From: Armatimonadota bacterium
Lineage (GTDB): Bacteria > Armatimonadota > Zipacnadia > UBA1398 > JAKPQA01
Assembly (NCBI GenBank): GCA_029547025.1
Contig: JAKPQA010000286.1
Span: 1-40,665, forward strand
Reading direction: 5' to 3'
Length of the DNA: 40,665 bases
Shown here: positions 9,415-18,794 of the stretch, in pieces
Position numbering within the stretch: position 1 is the stretch's first letter
Layout: each line of letters begins with the position of its first letter
Program-made: the position numbers and the translations under genes
The notes under the pieces: model-generated
Seen by the model: the letters and a program-made list of their open reading frames with translations, nothing else
What the model was told of the DNA's origin: nothing
Database searches by the model: none

Positions 9415-10434
9415 CTACTCCTCCGCGTCGCGAACAGCCCAGGATTCCCCGTATCTCAGCAGCAGGCCGCGCAGGTCTTCGAACGACGTGAGCTGCAGGG
9501 CCTCGGCTCGCAGTGCGGCCGACGATGGCATTCCCCTGGTGAACCAGCACACGAACCCTCGAAGCTCCCTGAGACCGCGGTACTCACCATAGAAGTCGAC
9601 CATCTCCCGCCCGAGTCGGAGCAGTGCGCCGATGCGCTCCCCGGGCCCGGCGGGCTCTGGCACGGCTTCGCTCCGCGCCGCGGCGCGGAGCTCCCGGAAG
9701 ACCCAAGGGTACCCCATGGCGCCGCGACCAACCATGACCCCGTCGCATCCGGTCTCACGGAGCATGCGCGCGGCGTCGGACGCGCCTCGAACATCACCGT
9801 TCCCGACCACGGGCAGCGAGGTCTGCTGCCTCAAGTCGGCGATCATGGACCAGTCGGCATGACCCGAGTAGCCTTGGCACCCATACCGGGCGTGCAAGAC
9901 GATACCGGATAGCCCGGCGTCCTCGGCCTGCCGGGCGATCTCGGCGAAGCATCGGCTCCGGGGATCCCACCCGGCGCGGATCTTGACGGTGACGGGGGCC
10001 CGACCGGCGACGCCCCGCACGGCAGCCTCCATCACGGCTCGAGCCCGGGGCAGATCCCGCATCAGGGCCACCCCGGCACCGCACCGAATCACCTTCGGTA
10101 CGGGGCACCCCATGTTGATGTCCACGACGTCCGCCCCGGCCTCGACCGCAGCCTCGGCCGCAGGCTCCGCGACTTCCGGCGTCGGGGCCAGGATCTGGAC
10201 GCTCACGGGATGCTCATCGTCGCATACATGCAACATGAGCGCCGTTTTGGGGTTCTGGTACGCCAAGGCATTGGCGCTGACCATCTCACTGCAGACCATC
10301 CCGGCGCCCAGCTCCCGACAGAGGCGCCGGAAGGGGGGCACCGTCACTCCGGCCAGGGGTGCGAGGACCGTCGGCGGGTCGACGACCACCGCACCGATCC
10401 GCAGGGGTGCCCATGCCGCATCGCCTCGTGCCAA
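9415..10434 (-). CDS. dus: tRNA-dihydrouridine synthase (DusB/NifR3 type)
   Basis: A 339-residue FMN enzyme that reduces a uridine in the tRNA D-loop to dihydrouridine with NAD(P)H. The TIM-barrel motifs are clear: VLAPLAGVT at the flavin site, SVQI, DINMGCPVPKV with catalytic Cys110, VKIRAGW with Lys151, HARYGCQGYSG with His181, and GNGDV followed by GVMVGRGAMGYPW for phosphate binding. The DusB-like C-terminal helical domain follows. No ATG is available in frame; the first usable codon is TTG at 10434, preceded by GAGGAG at about ten bases, so the exact start is uncertain. It is the first gene of a two-gene minus-strand unit with the kinase and is divergent from the TIM-barrel gene across 156 bases. 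Confidence 0.9.
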   Translation of the reverse strand: MARGDAAWAPLRIGAVVVDPPTVLAPLAGVTVPPFRRLCRELGAGMVCSEMVSANALAYQNPKTALMLHVCDDEHPVSVQILAPTPEVAEPAAEAAVEAGADVVDINMGCPVPKVIRCGAGVALMRDLPRARAVMEAAVRGVAGRAPVTVKIRAGWDPRSRCFAEIARQAEDAGLSGIVLHARYGCQGYSGHADWSMIADLRQQTSLPVVGNGDVRGASDAARMLRETGCDGVMVGRGAMGYPWVFRELRAAARSEAVPEPAGPGERIGALLRLGREMVDFYGEYRGLRELRGFVCWFTRGMPSSAALRAEALQLTSFEDLRGLLLRYGESWAVRDAEE

Positions 10435-10590
10435 CGGGCCATCGCTCCTCGCCGTCGGTCATGTTCGAGTGGCGGCGCCGGTGGGCCCTCCCTGTTCAGG
10501 TGGGAAGGACCCCGCGACCGCGCAGGAAAAGATCACAGCGTGTCGCGCTCGTGACGGTCGGCCGGAGCCGGGTGGCGACGCGGGGGGCCC

Positions 10591-12756
10591 ATGTACTATA
10601 TTCCACTTCCGAAACGGCCGCGGAAGCGGCGCATGCGTCGCACGTCAGTTTCGGTGCCGCTGGGCTATGCCGAGCGGCGGCCTGCCGTATGGTACAAGTT
10701 CGTCCTGTACCCGCTGATAGCCATCTGGCTGTTGTGGTTCTTCCTCGGCGACACCATTCAGGCCACGCTTCGCGAACGCCAGCGGCATCGCCCATCTATC
10801 CCCGCAGTCCGCGTTTGGATACCGGAGAACCGCCCCTTCCGCCGCTATGAGATCGTCCCAGTGCGCGTCGCCCTGCGGGCGAGCGACGGCAAGCCGATAC
10901 GCGGGATCTCTCCGCGCGTCAGAGTCTTCCGAGGTGAGGAGCCACTTCGCGATGCCGCGAACCGGCGCTATGCCCCGCTCCGCTACGACCGGGACAACGA
11001 TGTCTGGGTTGCTCGCTATGCCATGCCCATCGGCAGTCGTCCCGGTACATACACGTTCGAGGTGAGCGCCGCGCTGCCGGCCGACCGGGTCCGCCTCACC
11101 GAGGAAGAGGCACGAGGCATCGATTCCACCGCCAACCTGGCCGCGCGCAAAGTCGGCCGGACCGCCTCGGTCAGCTTTGAGGTCCAGGGCCGCGATCCGG
11201 CTGAGGTGCCTCCGGCGCTCTGTATCGCCACGGTGGAGGCCGCGCGTGATATTCGCAGCATGGGCTTCTGGACCCCTGATGGCCGCCCCGCCGACTGGCA
11301 TGCGGTGATGGAATGGGTGGATCTGTTGGGTGCCGACACCCTGTGGGTCCAGGGCCCGACCACCGACACACGCACGGCGCCGCTGAGCCGCGGAAGCCCT
11401 TGGGCCGGGGCGAACTTGGCGGCTCTGGATGACCTGATCCGCGAGTGCCGCCAGCGAGGCATCCGTCTGGGAGTGTGGATCCCGTCCATGCGGCTCTTTG
11501 GTGAGCCTTCCACGCTACCCCCCTACCGTATCGGCGGCGTGGCGGCCAGGGTACCGGCGGTCGCGGTGTCCTTCCTGGATACCCAGCGGCCCAAGGATCT
11601 GGCCGACGCCGTCAAGTGGCTCTGCTCGATCCAGGGAGTCGACTATGTGGGCCTGGACTACCTGCGCGACGAACCGCAGAGCTGGGATGCCGTCGACCGG
11701 TTCATCGAAGACCTGGGCCTCGATGTGCCCAAGACCGCGGACGGCCAGGAGATGGACGCCCAGGCGCGACAGGCTTGGTTGCGGCATTCGTGGATGCGTT
11801 GGCGTCAGGATCGGTCCGTCTTCGACATGTGGAACTGGTGGCGCGCCCACCGAATGGCCGAGATCGTCGCCGACATCCGGGCTCGGGCCAAGCCGGACAA
11901 ACCCCTCTGGGGATTCACCCTCGGCTGGAAGCACGGACTGGAGCACGGGCAGGACCCTTTCATGCTCATGGATGCCGGGATCGACCTCGACGCGGTGATG
12001 CTCTACCAGATCGAAGGGCGCGACCGCTACGAGGCCATGATGCGCGAGTGGAGCCAGTACACGCGGCCGGAGGAGGTGGGCGGCCCCGAAGACTCAGCGT
12101 CCGGACTCGAACTGACGCCGCCGGACGAGGCCCCCGACGAGGGCCCCGAGGTCATCCCCGTGCCCATCCAGCTTGTGGTGGGTGATCAGGTCGACGATTA
12201 CCACCACCAACGCACCCGCGAGACCCCCACGCCGCTGGAGTTGTACACGCGGATCCACGAGGCCGTGCGCCAGTGCGCGACCAACCCCCGGGTCCGAGGG
12301 GTGTTCATCCACGACATCATCCGTTTGGCGTCGGGCCGCGGCGACACCGGCCCCTACCCCGCCGCCGAATGGGCCATCGCCGGGGCCGCGGCGGGATCGG
12401 ACGTGCGAGCCGTCTGGGGCCGAGTCCCCTTTCGCCTCTCCGTCGAAGCGCCCGCCCGCGTAGCGCTGGACCAGCCGTTCGATGTGATCGTGCGGGCTAC
12501 CCACACGGGCGATGCCCCACCAGCCGAGGGGCTCCTAGTCCGTCCCCTGGCGACCGAGGCCGTCACCGTGAGCCAAGAGGCGATTCGCCTCGGCGACTTG
12601 AACCCCGGCGGCACGGCCCAATGCACCTTCTCGGCGGTCGTGCATGAGCGCAACCCGGAACGCGCCAATCGGTTCATGCTCGCATTCCGTGGCCAGACCA
12701 CAACCGAGGGTGTCTGGCCCCACGCCACGGCGTTTGCCTATGTCTGGGTGCCCTGA
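10591..12756 (+). CDS. Membrane-anchored putative glycoside hydrolase-like TIM-barrel protein
   Basis: A 721-residue protein I cannot assign to a characterised family. A basic N-terminus (residues 8-17) precedes one membrane helix at about 36-53, so it looks like a type II protein with the bulk outside the membrane. Residues about 70-200 look like an immunoglobulin-type beta domain (VRVALRASDGKPIRG, PGTYTFEV). Residues about 215-600 look like an (alpha/beta)8 barrel: LDDLIRECRQRGIRLGVW resembles the strand-helix pattern of GHL10/DUF187-type putative glycosidases, and acidic residues in DYVGLDYLRDEP (about 352-363) and GIDLDAVMLYQIEG (about 465-480) lie at strand ends. The last 110 residues form a second beta domain that may be CARDB-like. 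Its final 19 bases overlap the end of ricT on the other strand. The fold is inferred from pattern only and the substrate is unknown. Confidence 0.7.
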   Translation: MYYIPLPKRPRKRRMRRTSVSVPLGYAERRPAVWYKFVLYPLIAIWLLWFFLGDTIQATLRERQRHRPSIPAVRVWIPENRPFRRYEIVPVRVALRASDGKPIRGISPRVRVFRGEEPLRDAANRRYAPLRYDRDNDVWVARYAMPIGSRPGTYTFEVSAALPADRVRLTEEEARGIDSTANLAARKVGRTASVSFEVQGRDPAEVPPALCIATVEAARDIRSMGFWTPDGRPADWHAVMEWVDLLGADTLWVQGPTTDTRTAPLSRGSPWAGANLAALDDLIRECRQRGIRLGVWIPSMRLFGEPSTLPPYRIGGVAARVPAVAVSFLDTQRPKDLADAVKWLCSIQGVDYVGLDYLRDEPQSWDAVDRFIEDLGLDVPKTADGQEMDAQARQAWLRHSWMRWRQDRSVFDMWNWWRAHRMAEIVADIRARAKPDKPLWGFTLGWKHGLEHGQDPFMLMDAGIDLDAVMLYQIEGRDRYEAMMREWSQYTRPEEVGGPEDSASGLELTPPDEAPDEGPEVIPVPIQLVVGDQVDDYHHQRTRETPTPLELYTRIHEAVRQCATNPRVRGVFIHDIIRLASGRGDTGPYPAAEWAIAGAAAGSDVRAVWGRVPFRLSVEAPARVALDQPFDVIVRATHTGDAPPAEGLLVRPLATEAVTVSQEAIRLGDLNPGGTAQCTFSAVVHERNPERANRFMLAFRGQTTTEGVWPHATAFAYVWVP

Positions 12757-13676
12757 GCGGGGGAGCCCTCGGCCGCGCCAGCGTCCTTGGGCTTTCGCCC
12801 GCGGCGGCGTCTCCGCCGGTCCTTGCGGGGCCGCTTCTTCGGCGCCGGCTCTGGCTCCACCAGGTCGCTCAATCGATAGCGCCGAACCTCACCATTGCCC
12901 TCGGGTGGCCCGTCGTCTTCCGCCGAGTGCAGCTCGACCTCGAAGGTCTCCCGGAGCAGTTCGACATCCACGACGACTCCCGGCCCGTCCACGGTCTCGA
13001 CCGTGGTTCCCGGCTTGGGCAGCGTCCTCCGCAGTTCACGGTACGTGTCGTACTCGTAGCGCAGGCAGCACAGCAGGCGGCCGCACATGCCTGAGATCTT
13101 GGTCGGGTTGAGGGAAAGCCCCTGCTCCTTGGCCATCCGGATCGCGACCGGACAGAACTCCTGCAGGAAGGTGGCACAGCACAGGGGTCGGCCGCATGTG
13201 CCGAACCCGCCCACCATCTTGGCTTGGTCACGCACGCCAACCTGGTGGAGCTCGATGCGCGTGCGGAGTGATCGCGCCAGGTCCCGGACCAGATCGCGGA
13301 AGTCCACCCGGCCCTCGGCGCTGAAGTAGAACACCACGCGCGACCGGTCCAGGGTGTAGGCCACGTTGACCAGCCGCATCGGCAGCCCATGCTGCTGGAT
13401 TAGCGCGACGCACGCCTGCCGGGCTTCGATCTCCTTGGCGCGATTCGACTCCTCCTTGCGCAGGTCCCCCGGCGTGGCCACGCGGAGCAGTGGTTTCAGC
13501 GGCTGCGGAATCAGTTCATCGGGGACCGAGTGCCGCCCCTCGGTGACACGCCCCAGCTCGATGCCCTTGGCCGTCTCGGCCACCACGCGGTCCCCCAGGC
13601 GCAGCTTCAGGTCGCCGGGATCGAAGTAGTAAGGCTTCGGCGCCAAGCGGAAGCATACAGCGACGACCTCTGCCAT
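12738..13676 (-). CDS. ricT: PSP1 domain / RicT (YaaT) family protein
   Basis: A 312-residue protein of the PSP1/RicT family. In Bacillus subtilis RicT with RicA and RicF forms the Fe-S Y-complex, which promotes RNase Y-dependent mRNA maturation. The conserved core is present: a beta-rich N-terminus (VVAETAKGIELGRV), the YTLDRSRVVFYFSAEGRVDFRDLV segment, and the cysteine cluster CGRPLCC (Cys161, 166, 167), Cys175 and CGRLLCC (Cys198, 203, 204). The C-terminal 40 residues are Lys/Arg-rich (PKKRPRKDRRRRRRGRK) and may bind RNA. The ATG at 13676 is chosen for its upstream GAGAGGGG and the family N-terminus. It lies ten bases after mfd and is probably in the same transcript. No ricA or ricF partner is seen in this window. 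Confidence 0.88.
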   Translation of the reverse strand: MAEVVAVCFRLAPKPYYFDPGDLKLRLGDRVVAETAKGIELGRVTEGRHSVPDELIPQPLKPLLRVATPGDLRKEESNRAKEIEARQACVALIQQHGLPMRLVNVAYTLDRSRVVFYFSAEGRVDFRDLVRDLARSLRTRIELHQVGVRDQAKMVGGFGTCGRPLCCATFLQEFCPVAIRMAKEQGLSLNPTKISGMCGRLLCCLRYEYDTYRELRRTLPKPGTTVETVDGPGVVVDVELLRETFEVELHSAEDDGPPEGNGEVRRYRLSDLVEPEPAPKKRPRKDRRRRRRGRKPKDAGAAEGSPAQGTQT

Positions 13677-13686
13677 AGAGCCCCTC

Positions 13687-16600
13687 TCAGGTCCTCCGCG
13701 GCGGCCGGGCCCCCGCGACGGGCACGCCTCCCAGGCGGCTTGCTGGGGAAGAGCCGCCGAGCCCACCATTAGCGGCGCTGGTCAGCACGAGCTGGACGAG
13801 TTCGTCTAGGGCGCGAAGCCGCTCGGACATGGAGATGTTCATGAAGCGTACCACGACCCGGCGTCGCTCGACAACCACGTCGCGAAGCGTCTGGCGCCGG
13901 TGTGCGAGCATGTACTTCGCAATCACACGCTTGCTCTTCAGCGTAACGGCCCGATCGTCGGCCACCCGCAGCACCACGGCCCCACTCTCGACCATCACCT
14001 GCGTGATGCCTCGCTCCGCGCAGGTCAGGCGGAAGCTCAGCACCCGCATCAGGTTCTCTGTCTCCGGAGGCAGCGCCCCGAAGCGGTCGACCATCTCGTC
14101 CTGAATCTGCCGGAGCGCATCCGTATCCCGCACCAGCGAGATGCGCCGGTACAGATCGAGCCGATGGCCTTCAATCTGTACGTAGCTCTCCGGGATGTAC
14201 GCGTCCAGCGGCAGCTCCACCGCCGGGAGCTCCCGCCGCTCAACGGCTTCCCCCTTGAGCTGACGCACGGCTTCCGACAGCATCTGGCAGTACAGCTCGA
14301 AGCCCACCGCCTCGATGTACCCATGCTGTTCCGGCCCCAGTAGGTTCCCCGTTCCGCGGATCTCCAGGTCGCGCATGGCGATTTTGAGGCCCGAACCCAG
14401 CTCGGTGAACTCCTTGAGGGCCGCCAGGCGGTCCTGAGCCTCGGGCGTCAACGCCTCCGGCTTGCGGTAGAGGAAGTACGCATAGGCCTGGCGACTCGAT
14501 CGCCCGACGCGGCCCCGGAGCTGGTAGAGCTGCGCGAGGCCGAAGCGATCGGCGTCGTGCACGATGATCGTGTTCACGTTCGGCACGTCCAGGCCATTCT
14601 CGATGATGGTCGTGCACACCAACACGTCGTAGTCGCCCGCGTAGAAGTCGATCATGACCTGCTCGAGATCGTCCTCGTGCATCTGGCCGTGCCCCACACA
14701 GACCCGGGCCTCCGGCACCAGCTTCTTCAGCCGCTGAGCGATGTGGTAGATCGATTGCACGCGGTTGTGGACGAAGTAGACCTGTCCCTCGCGGCCCAGC
14801 TCGCGTTCAATGGCCTCCCGAATCACGTTGTCGTCTTCTTGAACACAGAATGTGCGGATGGCGACCCGGCCTTGCGGAGGATCATTGATCAGGCTCATGT
14901 CGCGAATACCGGCGAGCGACATGTGCAGCGTCCGCGGGATGGGCGTGGCCGTCATCGTGAGCACATCGACGGCCTCCTTGAGCTGCTTGATACTCTCCTT
15001 GTGGCGAACGCCGAAGCGCTGCTCCTCGTCAATGACCAGCAGGCCCAGGTCGCGGAACGCAATGTCCCTGGACAGCAGGCGGTGAGTGCCGATCACAATG
15101 TCCACTTCGCCCGATGCCAACCGATCCACCGTGCGCCGCTGCTGCTCGCGGGTGCGGAAGCGGCTCAGCAGCTCGACGGTGATCGGGTAGGCTCCGAGAC
15201 GCTCCTGGAACGTGCTCAGGTGCTGCTGGGCCAGTACGGTGGTCGGCACCAGAACCGCGGCCTGTTTGCCGTCGAGAACGCACTTGAGCGCGGCCCGCAC
15301 TGCCACCTCGGTCTTGCCATAGCCCACGTCGCCGCACAGGAGGCGGTCCATGGGCTTGGGAGCCTCCATGTCCTGCTTGATATCGCGGATGGCGCTCAGT
15401 TGGTCTGGCGTCTCATCGTAGATGAACGCGTCCTCGACCTCGGCCTGCCATGGCTGGTCTTGGCTGAACGCATGACCCATGGCCTGATTGCGGGTGGCGT
15501 ACAGGCGCAGGAGATCCCGCGCCAGTTCCTCCGCTGCCTGCTGGACCTTCTTCCGAGTCCGCGCCCAACGAGGGTCATTGAGGCCGTGCAACGTCGCGAC
15601 GGCGCCTTCGGGCCCCACGTACTTCTGCACGCGATCGATCTGGGGCGTCGGAACATAGAGACGGTCCTCGCCCGCATACTGGATCTCGAGGTAGTCGCGT
15701 TCCACCCCCTCGATGGTCTTCTTCACGATGCCCGTATACCGGCCGATGCCGTGGTTGATGTGGACCACCAGGTCGCCTACGTGCAGGTCAGCCAGGGACG
15801 TGAGCTGCACTTCATCCCGGCTCCGGCGGCGGGGTACGACCGCGCGCTGCCACCCAAAGATGTCCCGGTCAGCCAGTACCACGAGGCCCGCCGAAGGGAT
15901 CTTGAAACCCGCCTGCACCGGAAGGTGGCCGATGTGCACCGCGCGGCGCTCCAGGTGCTCGTCCGGGCGGTACTCCCGGATGGGCGCCACGTTCCGAAGC
16001 TTCAGCAGCTCGTGCAGGCGCTTCCTCTGGCTGGTGACCAGCACGATCGCCTGGGCCGATGCCTGCCAGTCTTCAATCGACCGCGTCAGCAGGTCGAGGT
16101 CGCCACGGAAACTCTCGGCAGATGAGCTCACGACGTCGACCCTCGGGAGCTTGGGCGCCCAGGGGATGGTTGGCGACAGGAGCGTGAGGTGAACCGTCTG
16201 GCGTTGGGCGAGCAGATCCAGAAGCTGGTCCAGATCGCGGAACACGGGCGTTTCCAGGCGCAGCAGCTCGCCGCTGCGCACCCGGGTCTCATGCAGAGCG
16301 CCCAGCTCTGCCAGTAGCTGCTCGCATTGTGCCTTCATCCGCAGGGGCTCGTCGACCACGATCAACGCATCGTCGGCCAGGTAGTCAACCAGCGTGTGTC
16401 GGGTCTCGTAGAGGAGTGGGAGGTAGTACTCCAGGCCCCGGATAGTCCGCCCTGAGGCCAGCGCGTCGATGTGCTCGCGCACGGTGGTCTCGAGTTTGGC
16501 CGCGGCGCGCGTCTCTCCCTCGTCCGCCAGCCGCGCGGCCTCGTGCCTGAGCCGTTCCTCCAGGGCCCGCGCGGCTTGCCGGCGCCGTTCGTCGTCCGCC

Positions 16601-17289
16601 AGCAGCTCGGTGGCCGGACCGATGGTCACCTCGTCGGCCGGCGTGTGTGACCGCTGGCTCGCGGCATCGAAGAATCGGATGCTGTCCACATCGTCGCCGA
16701 AGAACTCGACGCGGATCGGGGAGTCCGACGTGGGGGGGAACAGGTCCACAATGCCCCCACGGACGCTGAAGTCGCCCGGTTCGGCCGTGAGCTCCGCTCG
16801 GGCGTACCCCGAGTCCGCCAGCAGGGACATCAGGTCAGCGAAGGGGAACTCCGTCCCGGTGCGGAGCCGGCGAATGCGGGACTCGAGTACCCCGCGTGGA
16901 ACGATGTCCGGGAGCAGCGCGCTGGCCGAGGTCACCACGATGCGCGCCCGGCCTGTGACCAGGTCACCCAGAGTGGCCAAACGATCGCCCGCCACCTCGC
17001 GGTCCACGCCGACCATCTCATACAGGGCGGCCTCGATCGAGGGGAACAAGCGCAGCTCACCGGCGGGGACGCTGTTCAGCAGGTCGAGATGAAGCTTGTC
17101 GGCCTGCTCCTCAGTGGGACACACAACCAGCATCTGGCGGCCGATGGCTGCCTGGAGAGCCGCCAGTACCGGGGCTTTCGCCGGCGCGGCGATGCCATCC
17201 ACCTGCACGGAGCGGGCACCGCCGGCAATGGCTGAGGCCACCGCGCCGAGCTCGGGTGCGTCCTGGATCTTGGCGAGTAGCGCGTCCAC
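13687..17289 (-). CDS. mfd: Transcription-repair coupling factor
   Basis: A 1200-residue Mfd protein, which removes RNA polymerase stalled at DNA lesions and recruits UvrA. In order: a UvrB-like N-terminal region (about 1-450) containing DLFPPTSDSPIRVEFFGDDVDSIRFFD; the CarD-like RNA polymerase interaction domain (about 490-560, HVGDLVVHINHGIGRYTGI); a RecG-like helicase motor with Walker A GDVGYGKT near 655 and DEEQRFGV near 753; motif VI QLRGRVGRSSRQAYAYF; and the C-terminal TRCF autoinhibitory domain (about 1010-1110). Length and order are normal for the family. The start is a GTG at 17289 with AAGGA upstream. It follows the ROK kinase gene by 73 bases and precedes ricT by ten, all on the minus strand. 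Confidence 0.96.
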   Translation of the reverse strand: MDALLAKIQDAPELGAVASAIAGGARSVQVDGIAAPAKAPVLAALQAAIGRQMLVVCPTEEQADKLHLDLLNSVPAGELRLFPSIEAALYEMVGVDREVAGDRLATLGDLVTGRARIVVTSASALLPDIVPRGVLESRIRRLRTGTEFPFADLMSLLADSGYARAELTAEPGDFSVRGGIVDLFPPTSDSPIRVEFFGDDVDSIRFFDAASQRSHTPADEVTIGPATELLADDERRRQAARALEERLRHEAARLADEGETRAAAKLETTVREHIDALASGRTIRGLEYYLPLLYETRHTLVDYLADDALIVVDEPLRMKAQCEQLLAELGALHETRVRSGELLRLETPVFRDLDQLLDLLAQRQTVHLTLLSPTIPWAPKLPRVDVVSSSAESFRGDLDLLTRSIEDWQASAQAIVLVTSQRKRLHELLKLRNVAPIREYRPDEHLERRAVHIGHLPVQAGFKIPSAGLVVLADRDIFGWQRAVVPRRRSRDEVQLTSLADLHVGDLVVHINHGIGRYTGIVKKTIEGVERDYLEIQYAGEDRLYVPTPQIDRVQKYVGPEGAVATLHGLNDPRWARTRKKVQQAAEELARDLLRLYATRNQAMGHAFSQDQPWQAEVEDAFIYDETPDQLSAIRDIKQDMEAPKPMDRLLCGDVGYGKTEVAVRAALKCVLDGKQAAVLVPTTVLAQQHLSTFQERLGAYPITVELLSRFRTREQQRRTVDRLASGEVDIVIGTHRLLSRDIAFRDLGLLVIDEEQRFGVRHKESIKQLKEAVDVLTMTATPIPRTLHMSLAGIRDMSLINDPPQGRVAIRTFCVQEDDNVIREAIERELGREGQVYFVHNRVQSIYHIAQRLKKLVPEARVCVGHGQMHEDDLEQVMIDFYAGDYDVLVCTTIIENGLDVPNVNTIIVHDADRFGLAQLYQLRGRVGRSSRQAYAYFLYRKPEALTPEAQDRLAALKEFTELGSGLKIAMRDLEIRGTGNLLGPEQHGYIEAVGFELYCQMLSEAVRQLKGEAVERRELPAVELPLDAYIPESYVQIEGHRLDLYRRISLVRDTDALRQIQDEMVDRFGALPPETENLMRVLSFRLTCAERGITQVMVESGAVVLRVADDRAVTLKSKRVIAKYMLAHRRQTLRDVVVERRRVVVRFMNISMSERLRALDELVQLVLTSAANGGLGGSSPASRLGGVPVAGARPPRRT

Positions 17290-17362
17290 CAGCCTGTGTC
17301 CTTGACGGGGCCAGCTCCCCGGGCCCTCGTGGAGTCACGGTGTCGAGAGCACTCTCCCCGGC

Positions 17363-18361
17363 CTAGGGGGTGAGCTCTGGGATCCCCTCATCATCAAACA
17401 GCGCCACAGCACCCAGGCTGCCGGCTTCGCCGCCCAGCTGAGCCAGAACCACGTTCTGAGGGTCAAACGGTACCATGCGCGCACGGGCCCGAATCGTACG
17501 GCGAGCCGGCTCCAGAAGCGGTTCTCCTGCCTGCGCGATCTGGCCGCCCAGGATGATCTTGTCGGGATCCACCAACATGCAGATGCTCGTCAGCCCGGTG
17601 CCCAGTACGTTGCCGATCGTGGCAAGCACCTCGCACGCCAAGGCGTCGCCCTGGGACGCCGCCGTGGCGACAACCAAGGGGGTCACGTTCAGAATGTCGC
17701 CCTGGGCCAGGTCGAGCATCATGCTGGGGCGCCCTGTCTGCAGCATTCGGCGCGCCACCCGCGAGATCCCGGCGGCGCCGCAGAATGCCTCCAGACACCC
17801 ATGATTGCCACACCCGCACTCGGGACCGTTCGGGTCAACAATCATGTGCCCAATCTCTGCCATGCCCTCGCGCGGTCCCACCTGCAACCGCCTGTCGATG
17901 ATCAGGCCACCGCCCACGCCCGTGCCCAAGGTCAGCATGGCCATGTGGGTGGTCCCGCGGCCCGCACCGAAGCGGTGTTCCGCCAGCGCGGCGCAGTTGG
18001 CGTCGTTGCCCATACGGAATCGCGTCGGGAAACGTTCGAGGATCGGGCCCGCGACCGGCACGTCTCTCCAGCCCGGGAGGTTGGGCGAGAACACGCACGT
18101 CCCCTGAGCGGACCGCAGGTTGCCCGCCAGCGCCAGACCGATGCCGGCCACCGGCTGGCTCGCCTGGGCGACGAGACCCTCCGTCAGGTCGAGGATCCGG
18201 CTCATGACGGCCTCATAGCCCTGCGCCGCCTCGGTGGGGCTCGATGCCCGCGCCTTCACTTCCCCGGCGCCGGTACACAGGAGCCCCTTCAGCCCCGTCC
18301 CACCGACGTCCAGGCCAACGTAGAGCTGGTCTGGAGCGATTCCGCAACAGGAACCCGACAT
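17363..18361 (-). CDS. ROK-family sugar kinase (glucokinase-like)
   Basis: A 332-residue ROK protein that should phosphorylate a hexose such as glucose or N-acetylated amino sugars with ATP. It has the phosphate-1 loop DVGGTGLKG (Asp18), the catalytic Asp120 in MGNDANCAA, the TLGTGVGGG segment, and the ROK zinc site formed by His172 and CGCGNHGCLEAF (Cys182, 184, 189). There is no N-terminal helix-turn-helix, so it is a kinase rather than a NagC/XylR-type repressor. The sugar cannot be told from sequence. It starts about 60 bases beyond the hairpin that ends the ribosomal-protein unit, which suggests its own promoter or read-through, and it precedes mfd on the same strand. Confidence 0.9.
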   Translation of the reverse strand: MSGSCCGIAPDQLYVGLDVGGTGLKGLLCTGAGEVKARASSPTEAAQGYEAVMSRILDLTEGLVAQASQPVAGIGLALAGNLRSAQGTCVFSPNLPGWRDVPVAGPILERFPTRFRMGNDANCAALAEHRFGAGRGTTHMAMLTLGTGVGGGLIIDRRLQVGPREGMAEIGHMIVDPNGPECGCGNHGCLEAFCGAAGISRVARRMLQTGRPSMMLDLAQGDILNVTPLVVATAASQGDALACEVLATIGNVLGTGLTSICMLVDPDKIILGGQIAQAGEPLLEPARRTIRARARMVPFDPQNVVLAQLGGEAGSLGAVALFDDEGIPELTP

Positions 18362-18422
18362 CCGCTACACCGCCATCCCCAAAGCCCGAACTTGCTCGGA
18401 ACTGGCCCCGCAAACACCAACG

Positions 18423-18451
18423 GCCGCAGGCCAAAGGGCTCGGCCTGCGGC
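18423..18451 (-). terminator. Terminator hairpin after rpsR
   Basis: GCCGCAGGCC at 18423-18432 and GGCCTGCGGC at 18442-18451 form a perfect ten-base stem with a nine-base loop. It lies 43 bases after the rpsR stop. On the minus strand the stem is followed by a moderately T-rich stretch (CGTTGGTGTTTG), as expected for an imperfect intrinsic terminator of the rpsF-ssb-rpsR unit. Confidence 0.55.
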
Positions 18452-18494
18452 GTGCGGCCTTCGTCGGGACCCTGGACCAACTGGTACGGGTTGC

Positions 18495-18752
18495 CTACTC
18501 CCCTGCGACGAACGGAACCAGGGCGATCTCACGGGCACGCTTGATGGCCACCGTCAGACGCCGCTGATGTTTGGCGCAGGTACCACTGCTGCGGCGAGGC
18601 ATGATCTTGCCTCGGTCCGACATGTATCGGCGGAGCAGCGGCACGTCCTTGTAGTCGATGTAGTCCACCTTGTCGGCGCAGAACGAACACACCTTGCGCC
18701 GGGGCCTGCGTTGCCTTCTCTCTCTGCGTGGAGGCACCTTGTGACTCTCCAT
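18495..18752 (-). CDS. rpsR: 30S ribosomal protein bS18
   Basis: An 85-residue S18 protein of the small ribosomal subunit, which pairs with S6 on the central 16S rRNA domain. It has the Arg-rich N-terminus, the [19 protein letters not shown] core and the [30 protein letters not shown] tail. Cysteines in VCSFC and TCAKHQ form a possible C+ (zinc-binding) version. It is the last gene of the unit; rplI, which often follows rpsR in other bacteria, is not here. Confidence 0.97.
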   Translation of the reverse strand: MESHKVPPRRERRQRRPRRKVCSFCADKVDYIDYKDVPLLRRYMSDRGKIMPRRSSGTCAKHQRRLTVAIKRAREIALVPFVAGE

Positions 18753-18794
18753 TTCCGATCTCCCAAGCCGTTCACCGGCCCGGAATGTTCCCGC

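Noticed and set aside
14557-16125. A 522-codon open frame on the plus strand
   Set aside because: It lies entirely antisense to mfd, whose domains are all recognisable; the long frame is a by-product of GC-rich codon use.
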